Positions 47,474 to 59,183 of a stretch of 64,000 nucleotides of DNA are shown piece by piece. Made by a program: the position numbers and the translations under genes. Origin of the DNA: Zoroaster sp. YZ-2022 (taxonomy: Eukaryota > Echinodermata > Asteroidea > Forcipulatida > Zoroasteridae); contig CM055816.1 of NCBI GenBank assembly GCA_029582265.1, positions 5,513,690-5,577,689 of the forward strand, written 5' to 3'. The notes beneath the pieces are model-generated. The model did no database searches. It was not told the DNA's origin and worked only from the letters and a program-made list of their open reading frames with translations. Each line of letters opens with the position of its first letter. The stretch's first letter is position 1.

Positions 47474-50400
47474 CCCTTTCGATCCCACGGGCTCTAAAAA
47501 GAGCCTTTGTTGTGATACGCTTCCTTCCCGTGGGCTCTAAAAGGTGCCGGGAATCGGCATGCCCTTGACGACCACGGCGACTTAAATCACCATCTGAAAA
47601 CGCTCGAGTGGTTTTTGGGGTTGGCGCCCTCTATTGACAGGAATGAAGTGTATAAAAGTTTATGAAAAGAAAAGTGCGTCACTTTGCGGTTCCCGGAAAG
47701 CTAGCGTCCACTCGCTTCCACAACGGTCAGTTTAATTTAGTTGCAATCATGATGGAAACGGACATAAATGATGGCATTTAGGCTGAGATTTTGGCAGACA
47801 GTGGCTCAGAATCAGATGACGAAGTAACGGATGACGACAGCACTATAGAAGAACAAATTCCAGCGGAATTCCTTGAACTTGAAGAGGTAGGCCAAAATCA
47901 CAGTAAAATGAATAACTAATATTAATAACAGTTAACGTTACTCTTCCTGGCCCAATGCAAATTAACGTAATTCACTTATTTTCCTAGGCTATAGCGTAAA
48001 ATAGCGTTACAACTGTTGGAGTTGAGTAATGTACATTTAGAAAATGGATCCCTTTAATAGGATTGACCAAATCCCCACCCCTGGACTGGGTCAAAAAGTC
48101 AAGTGAAATGTACAATTATTAGTAGTTTGTTGGGAATGTTGGGGTAATATTTGTATTCATTGAAACAGCAAGTTGATGTATAGATATAGCATAGAAATTT
48201 TAACATTCACTCCATAGCCGGTCGTGCTGTTTAGCGTTAACAGGCTGAAAATGCACTCTTAGTCTCAAGCTTCCATATAAGTCATATAACACAAGAAGTT
48301 GTGGGAATTCACTTCACAATCCCACATTAAAACAAAAATTTATCGGCAACGAGTTTTGGAGAGTGGATGGAAGTATATTTCTTTTCTCAGCACAATATTC
48401 ATTTTGCGCATGACCCCCTGTGGCCTGTGTGCACATGCAGCAAAGTAGCATTGAGATATTGTATTTACAAATGTATGACCGAGATTAATCCTCCTTTGCC
48501 TTGTTTTTCTGTTGCAGCCGACCTACCAAGGTGATAGCCGACCGAGATCAAGGAGGACGACAGGAAAGTTAGATTTCCGATCTGGTTGGGAACGACGAGA
48601 CCATTACGAGTGTGGGACTGTGCAGTTCACTGGAAATTCTGGCCCCACCGGCGACTTTGCCACACTGTCGGCAGCGGAGATCTTCAAGCTGTATTTTTGT
48701 CAACTTGTGTGGAATATGCTCGTCGACGAGACTAATCGCTATGCGCAGCAAACAATAGAATCAATTCCTGATGAACAATTCTCCTGGCACCCAACCAACA
48801 TTCCAGAAATGATGGCATTTGTGGCACTTCTCATTGCTATGGGCATAAAACAAATCCTCTCAATACAAGATGTACTGGTCGACATCTGAAATTCTTCACA
48901 TCCCATTCTATCCGTCGATCATGTCCCGTAATCGGTTCAGTTCAATTCTTCGGTTCCTCCACATCTCAAATAACCAAATTCCTCGTAGAGCCTTGGCTAA
49001 ACGGGACAAACTTTCCAAAGTTCGGCCCTTGATAGAAGTCCTCGTCCAGAAGTTTCTCAACCTGTATAACCCTGCGCAGAATCTGTCTCCAGATGAGAGT
49101 ATGTTGAAATTCAAGGGACGCTTGAGTTTTGTTCAGTACGTGCCTAACAAACCTATCAAACGGGGTATTAAAGCCTTCTCCCTGAACGAGTCCAAAACAG
49201 GATACACGTGTGCTTGGAAACTGTACACAGGAGCCGACGACACCCAAACTGTTTGTGATGCAGACGTAGATTTCAATTCATCAGACTGCCATCCACCAAA
49301 CCCAACAGTTGCAGGAAAAGTCGTCATTGATCTGGTCCATGGACTTGAGAATAAGGGACACGTAATATATTGTGATAATTACTATACTAGCCCAGCTCTT
49401 GTAGCTAAACTTGCTAAACTAGGATTCAGATGTTGTGGAACGGTTCGTTACACCACACAGGGAATACCCTAGGCCGCAAACCCAAAAAAACATAAAATGA
49501 AGAAAGGAGATGACCCATTTTTTTGGGTGAAAGGTGGGCAATTGTGTATCGTTTGGCAAGACAAAAAATCTGTAACACTTTTAACTAATGTAGGCAACAC
49601 TGATTTGTCCAAAAAGCAAATTCGGTGTAATAAAAGCACAAGTGGATTTTGTGATGTTATGAAGCCCAATTGTATTGAAGATTACAACAAAAACATGGGT
49701 GGAACTGATCTTGCCAACCAATGTTTTCAGTACTACAATCATACACACAGAAGCTTGAAATGGTGGAAAAGAGTTTTTTTCCATATGCTGAATATCTGTA
49801 TTGTCAATAGCAGAGTAATATTCACCAGCATAGCAGGGAACAAAAATTTCAGTAATCTTGATTTTCGTATAGGGATTGTACAGGGCTTGCTGTTGGGTTG
49901 GGAACGTAACGCAACAAGTCAATTGAGATACCATATTCCTATTGAGTTGACAGGGCAACAGCACTATCCTGGCAAAACCCCCAATGGAAAGAAACGCGAC
50001 TGCATTGTTTGCAGTAACCGAAAATTAGGCAAGCGAAAACAAACAAAGATGATCTGTAAACAATGTACTCAACCTATGTGCATAGTTCCTTGCTTTGAGA
50101 AATACCACATCACTTGATTGTAAATCTATACTATTTGCCTTCAAACCCTCTCTGTTCAATGTTGGGAAAGGTCAGACAAGCCGCAGATTACAGTCCAAAC
50201 CAACATTGAATTGGGGGTGGGGGGGGGGTTGTTAGCATGGATTGTGATGTATTTACACTGAATACAAGTAAATGGTTCATTTCCAAGTACAAAACAAACA
50301 AAAAATCCCAAAAAATCTCATCCAAGTTGTTTTTCACATGGGAACAAAATATCTTATACCTGTACCGTATTTGCATGAAATGTCACCCATTTGTATTACT

Positions 50401-50644
50401 TTAGTGTAAATACTGATCTAATTATTTCGCTTTTGCACAATGTTTTCCTCCCTTTTTGTATACTCATTTTTACCATCATTTTTACATACAAATGAGAAAT
50501 ATAAAAAAAGTGTCTATTCCTGCCGTGTGAGGGCGCACTTCAATGAAATTGTGAAAAATCCACTGGTGCTGAAGTGACATTGGGCTCCTAATTACTGTGG
50601 TAAAGAAGGGTTCTCTCTGACATAACTGGCTGGTAATGAAAGGG
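47474..50644 (+). mobile_element. Complete but dead piggyBac-type transposon
   Basis: TTAA at 47,470-47,473 and 50,645-50,648 flank a 3,171-bp element whose ends are CCCTTTC and GAAAGGG. TTAA duplication and CCY-type ends fit piggyBac. Just inside the left end, CCCACGGGCTCTAAAAAG and CCCGTGGGCTCTAAAAGG form a subterminal direct repeat about 55 bp apart. The transposase fills the middle. The right 0.5 kb is noncoding. It sits in intron DNA of the EGF-module region. Confidence 0.9.
47749..50117 (+). pseudogene. piggyBac transposase, two exons, three disabling mutations
   Basis: Exon 1 (47,749-47,886) encodes an acidic N-terminus and ends at donor GAG|GTAGGC. The intron (47,887-48,517) ends TTTTTCTGTTGCAG. 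Exon 2 continues in phase to 50,117. The piggyBac catalytic aspartates are all present: SPDESM (Asp codon 49,092), YCDNYYTS (49,374) and GGTDLANQ (49,707). A C-terminal cross-brace zinc finger follows (CIVC, CKQC, then Cys/His). Three faults make it inactive: TAG at 47,779 in exon 1, one extra base at about 48,872, and TAG at 49,470. The faults are single-base events in an otherwise whole gene, so death was fairly recent compared with the LINEs here. Confidence 0.9.
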
Positions 50645-50819
50645 TTAATGCAGCATCCCGTGGACGTTTCAACCTTAACTGCTTTAAACACCGTAAATAA
50701 TACGTTAACCGTAGATTCATTTCCAGTTATGAAAAAACGATACCCGTGAATATATGGAAATATTTAAAACCCCGCAGCACTACATTTGACCGGGAATTTT
50801 TGTTTACAGTGTAGGTCTA

Positions 50820-51198
50820 CCCAGCCTAGCATGCATATGTTGGCCCAACGTGTGCCAACGTTGTGGCGGGGTTGACCCGTCGTCGGTACAACGTTGGCCT
50901 AACGTCTTCGACGTTGGCCCGATGGAGAGAATAAACGTCAAGGCGACGTCAACTGCCGACGTTGAGCCAATCATAAAATATTATGTTGTCCCAACGTGTT
51001 ACTAATACGTCATACGAACGTTGGATGTGCCGACGTTGGCCCAACAAATGCCAACGTTGTGGCAGGGTTGGCCCGACGTCGACCCAATGTTGGCCCGATG
51101 GAAAAATTAACGTCAATGCGACGTCAACTGCCGACGTTGGGCCAACTGTAAATTCTTACGTTGGCCAACGTTGGCCCAGCGTATGCATGTTAGCTGGG
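50820..51198. mobile_element. 379-bp MITE packed with ACGTTGGCC-type palindromes
   Basis: Ends CCCAGCCTAGCATGCATATG and CATGCATGTTAGCTGGG (imperfect inverted repeats of about 25 bp). Inside are two tandem units of about 185 bp, each with GTTGGCCCAACG, TGCCAACGTTGTGGC, GACGTCAACTGCCGACGTTG. The dyads are strikingly CG-rich for this AT-rich region. No target duplication is evident. Confidence 0.7.
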
Positions 51199-51204
51199 AA
51201 TTCA

Positions 51205-51806
51205 AAGGTTTTAGTTCGTAATTTAGGAGTGTGGTTTGACACTAATCTCTCTATGCAGACACATATTACTAAGACTTGTAACACAGCATTTTATTATCTT
51301 CACAATATCAGGGCGATTAGAAAATACTTGACACGGGAGTCTACTGAGACGTTGATACTTGCTATATGGTATCCCTGACACTCGTATTAGTCAACTTCAG
51401 CGTATTCAAAATGCTTGTGCTCGGCTTGTATGCGGTGCGAAGAAATACTCTCACATTACCCCAGTATTATTTAGTCTTCATTGGCTTTCTGTCAGATACC
51501 ACATTCAGTTTAAAATACTGTTATTAACATACAAAATCTTGCAAGGTTTAAGTCCAGAATATTTTATTCAGCTTATTACCATTCGTCCACAACATTATAA
51601 CTTGCGTAGCCATAGTTCAGAAAATGGCATTCTCCTTAGTAATCCACGTGAACGGAGTCGAGTACGATTAGGTGATTGTGCTGTTCAATATGCTGCTCCG
51701 GCTATTTGGAATAGTTTGCCTGTTTTAGTTAGAAATGCTAGTACTGTAATTAAATTTAAAAGTCTGTTAAAGACACACCTTTTTAATGAAGTTTTTAATG
51801 GTTGAA
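51205..51806 (+). pseudogene. CR1-like LINE, C-terminal end of reverse transcriptase ORF
   Basis: An N-terminal-truncated frame reads Leu-Gly-Val-Trp-Phe-Asp, ITKTCNTAFYYLHNIR, then after a frame change near 51,366 QLQRIQNACARLV, HITPVLFSLHWLSVRYHIQFK, NLRSHSS, AAPAIWNSLP and a closing SLLKTHLFNEVF with a normal stop. This is the standard C-terminus of CR1-type ORF2. The catalytic core is absent: a typical 5'-truncated insertion. The 3' tail to about 51,960 ends in an AT-rich (ATTT)-like stretch. It differs from the CR1 fragment at 40,804. Confidence 0.82.
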
Positions 51807-52004
51807 ATTGTAATCGTTTTATCATTTTCTGTTAGTATTTTACCTAGGTCATTTGTAATTTTTATAATTTTTATCATTACATAATCCTTCTTTTAATTGT
51901 GATGCGCATCTGAACATTTCTGTAGGGAACTTCCGCAAAATAAATATATTATTTATTTTAACTCTCCCAGTTTTTGCAGTGTATGTCACACATTTTGTAC
52001 GTAC

Positions 52005-52046
52005 CTACACAAAAATGACCACTGTCCAGTGTGCCTCCATTTTAGT
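52005..52046 (-). pseudogene. EGF-like exon relic
   Basis: On the minus strand a donor GTACGTAC, identical to that of the exon at 53,223, follows a shortened stretch reading Gly-Gly-Thr-Leu-Asp-Ser-Gly. This corresponds to the middle of the intact EGF exons. The second half with the CxC motif is deleted and no acceptor is visible. Confidence 0.4.
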
Positions 52047-52124
52047 GTTTCTGTTGACCACTTTCCAAAAGCTCAGTGACATAAATAATTATTCGATGAA
52101 ACAATTAGATGACATTATCGAAAC

Positions 52125-53010
52125 TACTTATGTCTTTGCCGATGACTGTGGTTTAAGAATAGGATCCTTTATGATAACATGCCAAAACGAAAACCAATAT
52201 TTATGAAAACTAGAACATGTTGAATGTAAACAACGAAATTTGACTGCAGCAGGATATGAACCTACGCCCTAGTATGAGCCAGCAATACCTTTGGGTGTCT
52301 TTTGGACATCCTGTTTTATTTGTAAAACACATGCAAAAAGTATTGGAAGTTAAACACTTTGACACTGTTTTTCAAAGAATTGCAAATCTGGCCGCCGTAT
52401 TTTCAAATCCTGGCTTCTACACTGATCTGCGCTGACCTCACGATGACCGTACCATTACTCTATATCAGCTGAGCAATCTAGCCCTATGTAGGCGATTTAC
52501 CGATTTGATCAATATCTTTGTTCAGGGGGTGCTAGTCAGAAGTCATTTAACCCATTTAACCCATTTCGTGTAGCCAGGGATCACACCCAATAATACGTTG
52601 CTAAACCTGAAGGGAAACGGATGATGTATGGATGAGATGATTTAGTTTAGTAAATCACTATGTCTCATCACAAAGTTTACATTATGTTCCTCTTATCATA
52701 AAGACCAATATCATATTGTATTTTTGGTATTTTGGCCACGTTTTTTCCGCAAAAGCGTTGCCGCATTCAAAATCTTAGTATTTTCCGTATAGTTCACTCA
52801 AGGTGAGTTTGCAATAATTATATGGAAGTTCACCAATTTTTTTTTACAACATAATTAATTAAATTTGTTTTCCAGAGATTTATTCACATTATTATGCAAT
52901 CAATATTCTTTATGAGGATCATGAAATGTATGCAGAAATCAACTATTAATTGGTTCAAGTAATTTGATTGATATATATGAAAATTAGGAATAATTTGTCA
53001 GGGTGATTGT
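52125..53010. repeat. Duplicated intron block, copy 2
   Basis: Paralogue of 46,386-47,200, beginning TGTCTTTGCCGATGACTGTGG and including the TTTTTTCCGCAAAA, ATCAATATTCTTT and GCAGAAATCAACTATTAATT blocks. Confidence 0.6.
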
Positions 53011-53222
53011 TAGACAATAATTTGGTAATTATGTAAAGCAATTGGTGTACTTTGGCTTTAATGTGAAGTGTAAATGTGACATAATTTAAATGTCCCTTAT
53101 TCAAATAACACCAGTGATGTCAAATTTATTCTTCCATGGTGTTCATATTGAGCAAACTGCCCAATATGAAGAGTTTTGAACACGTCAGTTTTTGCAATGT
53201 GCATCCCATAGTTTGTACGTAC

Positions 53223-53315
53223 CTATTGAGCATAAATTGCCAGTCCAGCCTTCGTCACATTCACACTGACATGTCTGATCATTGAGTTGACCATGATCAC
53301 AGGACAGCGTACACT
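53223..53315 (-). CDS. EGF-like domain exon (93 bp, phase 1-1)
   Basis: Minus strand: acceptor TTTATTTTCCAG at the right, donor G|GTACGTAC at the left, with 93 bp open between. The translation has six cysteines in EGF order: Cys-Thr-Leu-Ser-Cys-Asp-His-Gly, then Thr-Cys-Gln-Cys-Glu-Cys, then Trp-Thr-Gly-Asn-Leu-Cys. The Gly-Trp-Thr-Gly before the last Cys is typical. The phase 1-1 borders let modules be added without frame damage. It is presumably one module of an extracellular or membrane protein with many EGF repeats; the rest of the gene is not identified here. Confidence 0.8.
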   Translation of the reverse strand, partial: SVRCPVIMVNSMIRHVSVNVTKAGLAIYAQ

Positions 53316-53559
53316 CTGGAAAATAAAGGCAAGGGTTGTAAAATATTAATTGCTTAAATAATATATAGGATTATTATCAATTGCATTGACACGCTTATCA
53401 TCTGCGGAAACAAAAACTCAAAGCGCATTGTTCCATTAAAGATGGTAAAAAGTTCCTTGATATTTTAACTAAAAAGTGTTCAGTATGTGTTTAATTAATT
53501 ATTTGCTATTCGAAAAATCGAAATTCGCAGCCAAAATACATGTTAGGGAGTCAGGGTTC

Positions 53560-53960
53560 AAGACCAATGTTACGATGCCAAACCTGAATGGAATAGGCAG
53601 TCTGGGAATCACTTAGACGTACAGGATGCGATCATTTAGTTCGGTAAATCACAAAGTCTTATTACAAAGTGTACATATAATATAATGTCTTTTGTATCGT
53701 GGCCAAGTGTACTATATGAGATATAGTGCAATATATAGGCTAACACCTTTAAATGACGGACCCCATAAAGACCAATATTGCATTTTAGCATGTCTCTTCC
53801 GCAAAATCGTTGCCGTATTAGTGCTTTTATTGTATATAGTTTACTCATGTTGAGTTTGCAATAATTATTTACAAGTTCACCAAACATTTTTATTTATAAC
53901 ATGATTAGTTTGTTGTATTTCTGGAGATTTCGTCACTTTATTATGCATTCAGTAAACATG
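53560..53960. repeat. Duplicated intron block, copy 3 (partial)
   Basis: GATGCCAAACCTGAATGGAA, TAGTTCGGTAAATCACAAAG, CTTCCGCAAAATCGTTGCCG and GTTTGCAATAATTATTTACA match copies 1 and 2 in order. 53,960-54,364 holds nothing recognised. Confidence 0.55.
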
Positions 53961-54364
53961 AAAAATACATGTGTGTAGAATGATATTAATATTTCATCTC
54001 ATTTTTTTGGTTGACAGTTTTCTGAAACTGGGAAACTTTATTAACAGGAAATGTTCGAGAATATTTTATTAAAATTTTTCCAGTATTGTCTAATATGAAA
54101 GCACTTCCGACGGAATAATTTTACATGATAAATTTTGGTTATATAATATTGGTAATTGCCTGCATTTAAGTGAGGTGAATTGTTTGCAGAGATACATATC
54201 CCATAATTGTACATAACAAGTGCAGGTCTCACGGTTTTCATCTTAGAGAAATTAGAATTGTTATGTTGAATTTCAAAACGGATCCATCCTGCAACTTTTT
54301 TTTATCAAACAAACATTTCCGTTGTTTCTTAAAGAAATATTGTGATGAAACTTTCACAGATAGT

Positions 54365-56420
54365 TGTAAGGTTCCATATACCAATGCTGTAGCTTCCAAT
54401 TAACATGATTCTTCATGATCAATGTCCTGCATTGCCATGGTCGAGCGGTTTACTGCATCGGATGTAAGGTTCCATATACCAATGCTGTAGCTTCCAATTA
54501 ACATGATTCTTCATGATCAATGTCCTGGATTGCCATGGTCGAGCGGTTTAGTGCATCGGATGTAAGGTTCCATATACCAATGCTGTAGCTTCCAATTAAC
54601 ACGATTCTTCATGAGTCATGTCCTGGATTGCCATGGTCGAGCGGTTTAGTGCATCGGATGTAAGGTTCCATATACCAATGCTGTAGCTTCCAATTAACAT
54701 GATTCTTCATGATCAATGTCCTGGATTGCCATGGTCGAGCGGTTTAGTGCATCGGATGTAAGGTTCCATATACCAATGCTGTAGCTTCCAATTAACATGA
54801 TTCTTCATGATCAATGTCCTGGATTGCCATGGTCGAGCGGTTTAGTGCATCGGATGTAAGGTTCCATATACCAATGATGTAGCTTCCAATTAACATGATT
54901 CTTCATGATCAATGTCCTGGATTGCCATGGTCGAGCGGTTTACTGCATCGGATGTAAGGTTCCATATACCAATGATGTAGCTTCCAATTAACATGATTCT
55001 TCATGATCAATGTCCTGGATTGCCATGGTCGAGCGGTTTACTGCATCGGATGTAAGGTTCCATATACCAATGATGTAGCTTCCAATTAACATGATTCTTC
55101 ATGATCAATGTCCTGGATTGCCATGGTCGAGCGGTTTAGTGCATCGGATGTAAGGTTCCATATACCAATGCTGTAGTTTCCAATTAACATGATTCTTCAT
55201 GATCAATGTCCTGGATTGCCATGGTCGAGCGGTTTAGTGCATCGGATGTAAGGTTCCATATACCAATGCTGTAGTTTCCAATTAACATGATTCTTCATGA
55301 TCAATGTCCTGGATTGCCATGGTCGAGCGGTTTAGTGCATCGGATGTAAGGTTCCATATACCAATGATGTAGCTTCCAATTAACATGATTCTTCATGATC
55401 AATGTCCTGGATTGCCATGGCCGAGCGGTTTAGTGCATCGGATGTAAGGTTCCATATACCAATGCTGTAGCTTCCAATTAACATGATTCTTCATGATCAA
55501 TGTCCTGGATTGCCATGGTCGAGCGGTTTAGTGCATCGGATGTAAGGTTCCATATACCAATGATGTAGTTTCCAATTAACATGATTCTTCATGATCAATG
55601 TCCTGGATTGCCATGGTCGAGCGGTTTAGTGCATCGGATGTAAGGTTCCATATACCAATGATGTAGCTTCCAATTAACATGATTCTTCATGATCAATGTC
55701 CTGGATCGCCATGGTCGAGCGGTTTAGTGCATCGGATGTAAGGTTCCATATACCAATGATGTAGCTTCCAATTAACATGATTCTTCATGATCAATGTCCT
55801 GGATTGCCATGGTCGAGCGGTTTAGTGCATCGGATGTAAGGTTCCATATACCAATGATGTAGTTTCCAATTAACATGATTCTTCATGATCAATGTCCTGG
55901 ATTGCCATGGTCGAGCGGTTTAGTGCATCGGATGTAAGGTTCCATATACCAATGATGTAGCTTCCAATTAACATGATTCTTCATGATCAATGTCCTGGAT
56001 TGCCATGGTCGAGCGGTTTAGTGCATCGGATGTAAGGTTCCATATACCAATGATGTAGCTTCCAATTAACATGATTCTTCATGATCAATGTCCTGGATTG
56101 CCATGGTCGAGCGGTTTAGTGCATCGGATGTAAGGTTCCATATACCAATGCTGTAGCTTCCAATTAACACGATTCTTCATGAGTCATGTCCTGGATTGCC
56201 ATGGTCGAGCGGTTTAGTGCATCGGATGTAAGGTTCCATATACCAATGATGTAGCTTCCAATTAACATGATTCTTCATGATCAATGTCCTGGATTGCCAT
56301 GGTCGAGCGGTTTAGTGCATCGGATGTAAGGTTCCATATACCAATGCTGTAGCTTCCAATTAACATGATTCTTCATGATTAATGTCCTGGAGTGCCATGG
56401 TCGAGCGGTTTAGTGCATCG
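54365..56420 (+). repeat. 98-bp satellite, ~21 copies, derived from a SINE head plus its flank
   Basis: The unit reads TGTAAGGTTCCATATACC ... CTTCCAATTAACATGATTC ... GCCATGGTCGAGCGGTTTAG TGCATCGGA. Copies are highly similar. The last unit passes without a break into a full tRNA-derived SINE at 56,392. So each unit consists of about 65 bp of pre-existing flank plus about 33 bp of SINE head containing the Pol III A-box-like GGTCGAGCGGTTTAGTG. The array lies between the two intact EGF exons. Confidence 0.9.
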
Positions 56421-56720
56421 GATTTGTGTTCTAATGGCTGAGTCGTCAGAATGTGGGTTCGAATCCAGACCGCAACCGTCATACTTGTGTCTTCGAGCAA
56501 GACACATTACCATAATTGCTTCTCTCCACCCAGGAGTAAATGTTGTACCTGTGATGGCAGAGTTGGTTGTTGTGTTCGATTAGCCCATATGCGCCGAAAT
56601 GGCAGCAATTGAGCTGTATAGTGTATTCTCCCCAGAGAGCTGAGATGGTTTCAGGAATGATTTATGAGCCTGATGAGCAGGGGGTAATAATGTACAGCGC
56701 TGTGATTCCTCGTGTGATTA
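56392..56720 (+). mobile_element. tRNA-derived SINE (family 1), founder of the 98-bp satellite
   Basis: The head GTCGAGCGGTTTAGTGCATCGGA resembles Leu/Ser-type tRNA with variable-arm spacing. The B box TGGGTTCGAATCC is near 56,455. The body has GTGTCTTCGAGCAAGACAC and CTTCTCTCCACCC, then ATGGCAGCAATTGAGC. The (ATT)n tail is degenerate. 56,720-57,297 holds no recognised feature apart from a diverged start of the next array. Confidence 0.85.
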
Positions 56721-57297
56721 TTGCCTTTGCCGTTACAAGTGACCTACTTTCATGAATTTTAGAAGTGTCTTTAAATTAAAAATTACCTTTGGTAATCATC
56801 TAATTACAAAGTTACTGAAAACTGACAATTAAAAACCTTACTGTGAAGTTGGTGATATACCAAACAAACTGAGAAATTATTTCGTCTGACATGCTGACAT
56901 TTTTGATAAAATGAAAAATGTCTTACACATTTGAAATGAATCACAGCAATAACTTAGTGGAATGGTGTATACTCTACAATGTTGTTCGATTATCTAAAGG
57001 TAGATTTTTACCAAAAGGTAGATCATTTATAATGTTTATTTATTCATCCAAATATTATCATTTTTAGGAGGTGAGGATATTGTGAATTTTCAAACAATCT
57101 TAATAATTTGTGCCAAAGGAGATTGATACGCATCTAGCAGCGTGCCATGGGGGCTGCACCGGAATACATAATGTTATTCTATTCCGTAAATTCCAATATA
57201 AATATTTAATTATTATGTTGTTTCACTCAGTGAAACAGGTCATGCGTTTCTAGTATTGGTCACATCCAATGACCATAATTAGACAGTCATCATCTAG

Positions 57298-58838
57298 CGT
57301 GTCTCCATTGTCATTGGATAGTGGGCAATGTGTATAATACAGTATAGTATACTGTATAGGAGCTACGCAGGTCTAGTATTAGGCTGCATCCATTGTCATT
57401 GGATAGAGGGCAATGTGTATAATACAGTATAGGACCTACGCAGGTCGAGTATTAGGCTGCATCCATTGTCATTGGATAGCGGGCAATGTGTATAATACAG
57501 TATAGGAGCTACGCAGGTCTAGTATTAGGCTGCATCCATTGTCATTGGATAGAGGGCAATGTGTATAATACAGTATAGGACCTACGCAGGTCGAGTATTA
57601 GGCTGCATCCATTGTCATTGGATAGCGGGCAATGTGTATAATACAGTATAGGAGCTACGCAGGTCTAGTATTAGGCTGCGTCCATCATCATTGGATAGTG
57701 GGCAATGTGTATAATACAGTATAGGACCTACGCAGGTCTAGTATTAGGCTGCATCCATCGTCATTGGATAGTGGGCAATGTGTATAATACAGTATAGGAG
57801 CTACGCAGGTCAAGTATTAGGCTGCGTCCATCATCATTGGATAGTGAGCATTACTGAGCAATGTGTATAATACAGTATAGGAGCTACGCAGGTCTAGTAT
57901 TAGGCTGCATCCATCGTCATTGGATAGTGGGCAGTGTGTATAATACAGTATAGGAGCTACGCAGGTCTAGTATTAGGCTGCATCCATTGTCATTGGATAG
58001 TGGGCAGTGTGTATAATACAGTATAGGAGCTACGCAGGTCTAGTATTAGGCTGCGTCCATCATCATTGGATAGTGAGCAATGTGTATAATACAGTATAGG
58101 AGCTACGCAGTTCCAGTATTAGGCTGCATCCATCGTCATTGGATAGTGGGCAATGTGTATAATACAGTATAGGAGCTACGCAGGTCTAGTATTAGGATGC
58201 ATCCATCGTCATTGGATAGTGGGCAGTGTGTATACATGTAATACAGTATGGGAGCTACGCAGGTCTAGTATTAGGCTGCATCCATAGTCATTGGACAGTG
58301 GGCAATGTGTATAATACAGTATAGGAGCTACGCAGGTCTAGTATTAGGCTGCATCCATCGTCATTGGATAGTGGGCAGTGTGTATAATACAGTATGAGAG
58401 CTACGCAGGTCTAGTATTAGGCTGCATCCATAGTCATTGGACAGTGGGCAATGTGTATAATACAGTATAGGAGCTACGCAGGCCTAGTATTAGGCTGCAT
58501 ACATCGTCATTGGATAGTGAGCAATGTGTATAATACAGTACAGGACCTACGCAGGTCAAGTATTAGGCTGCATCCATTGTCATTGGATAGTGGGCAATGT
58601 GTATAATACATGTACAGTATAGGACCTACGCAGGTCTAGTATTAGGCTGCATCCATTGTCATTGGATAGTGGGCAATGTGTATAATACAGTATAGGACCT
58701 GCGCAGGTCGAGTATTAGGCTGCATCCATCGTCATTGGATAGTGGGCAATGTGTATAATACAGTATAGGAGCTATGCAGGTCTAGTATTAGGCTGCATCC
58801 ATCGTCATTGGATAGTGGGCAGTGTGTATAATACATTT
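57298..58838 (+). repeat. 73-bp satellite, ~21 copies
   Basis: The unit reads GGTCTAGTATTAGGCTGCAT CCATCGTCATTGGATAGTGG GCAATGTGTATAATACAGTA TAGGAGCTACGCA. Two variants, AGAGGGCAATG with GGACCTACGC and GCGGGCAATG with GGAGCTACGC, alternate at the left end (about 57,350-57,650), giving a 146-bp dimer there. Other variants carry small insertions (TACATG). Like the 98-bp array it is intronic between EGF exons. Confidence 0.92.
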
Positions 58839-58956
58839 ATTGTATTCTGAGTATGTCTTTCTCGTGAAATATTTGTCACATGATAGTGTTCGTTCGATCG
58901 TTTGTTTGTTTATTTTCCGGGGACAACAACACAAGTTTCTTTGCTATTTTACTTAC

Positions 58957-59049
58957 GACTACAGTTTTCACCACTCCAGTTTTGATCACATTCACATTCA
59001 CAGGTGTCATTATCCAGAATACCACCATTCTCACAGGACAGTGCACACT
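58957..59049 (-). CDS. EGF-like domain exon (93 bp, phase 1-1)
   Basis: Minus strand: acceptor TTATTTATCTTTTCAG, donor C|GTAAGT and an open 93-bp stretch. The translation has EGF-type cysteines: Cys-Ala-Leu-Ser-Cys-Glu-Asn-Gly-Gly, then Thr-Cys-Glu-Cys-Glu-Cys, then Trp-Ser-Gly-Glu-Asn-Cys. Length, phase and cysteine spacing equal those of the exon at 53,223, so the two arose by exon duplication. They read in the same direction, so this exon is upstream of 53,223 in the transcript, about 5.6 kb away. Confidence 0.82.
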
Positions 59050-59132
59050 CTGAAAAGATAAATAATAAAAAAAAGTCAAGTTAAATGTATTATTTATTTT
59101 ACTCTTTAAAAACAAATGGGATACTTTTTATC

Positions 59133-59183
59133 AAACACAAATGCCATTATCCAGTGTACCTCCATTCTCACAGTATAATATAA
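59133..59183 (-). pseudogene. EGF-like exon relic
   Basis: The minus strand reads Cys-Glu-Asn-Gly-Gly-Thr-Leu-Asp-Asn-Gly, close to the start of the exon at 58,957, but it is bordered by stops and lacks the CxC and Trp-Gly parts. There are no splice sites. Confidence 0.5.

Noticed and set aside
47470..50648. Kolobok assignment for the second TTAA element
   Set aside because: The coding region has the piggyBac catalytic motifs and C-terminal cross-brace finger and no THAP domain.
54430..56470. Row of tRNA genes
   Set aside because: Only the D-arm/A-box part of a tRNA-like head is repeated; the anticodon arm, T arm and acceptor pairing are missing.
54365..58838. CRISPR-like regular arrays
   Set aside because: There are no unique spacers: the whole 98-bp or 73-bp unit repeats, and the context is eukaryotic intron DNA.
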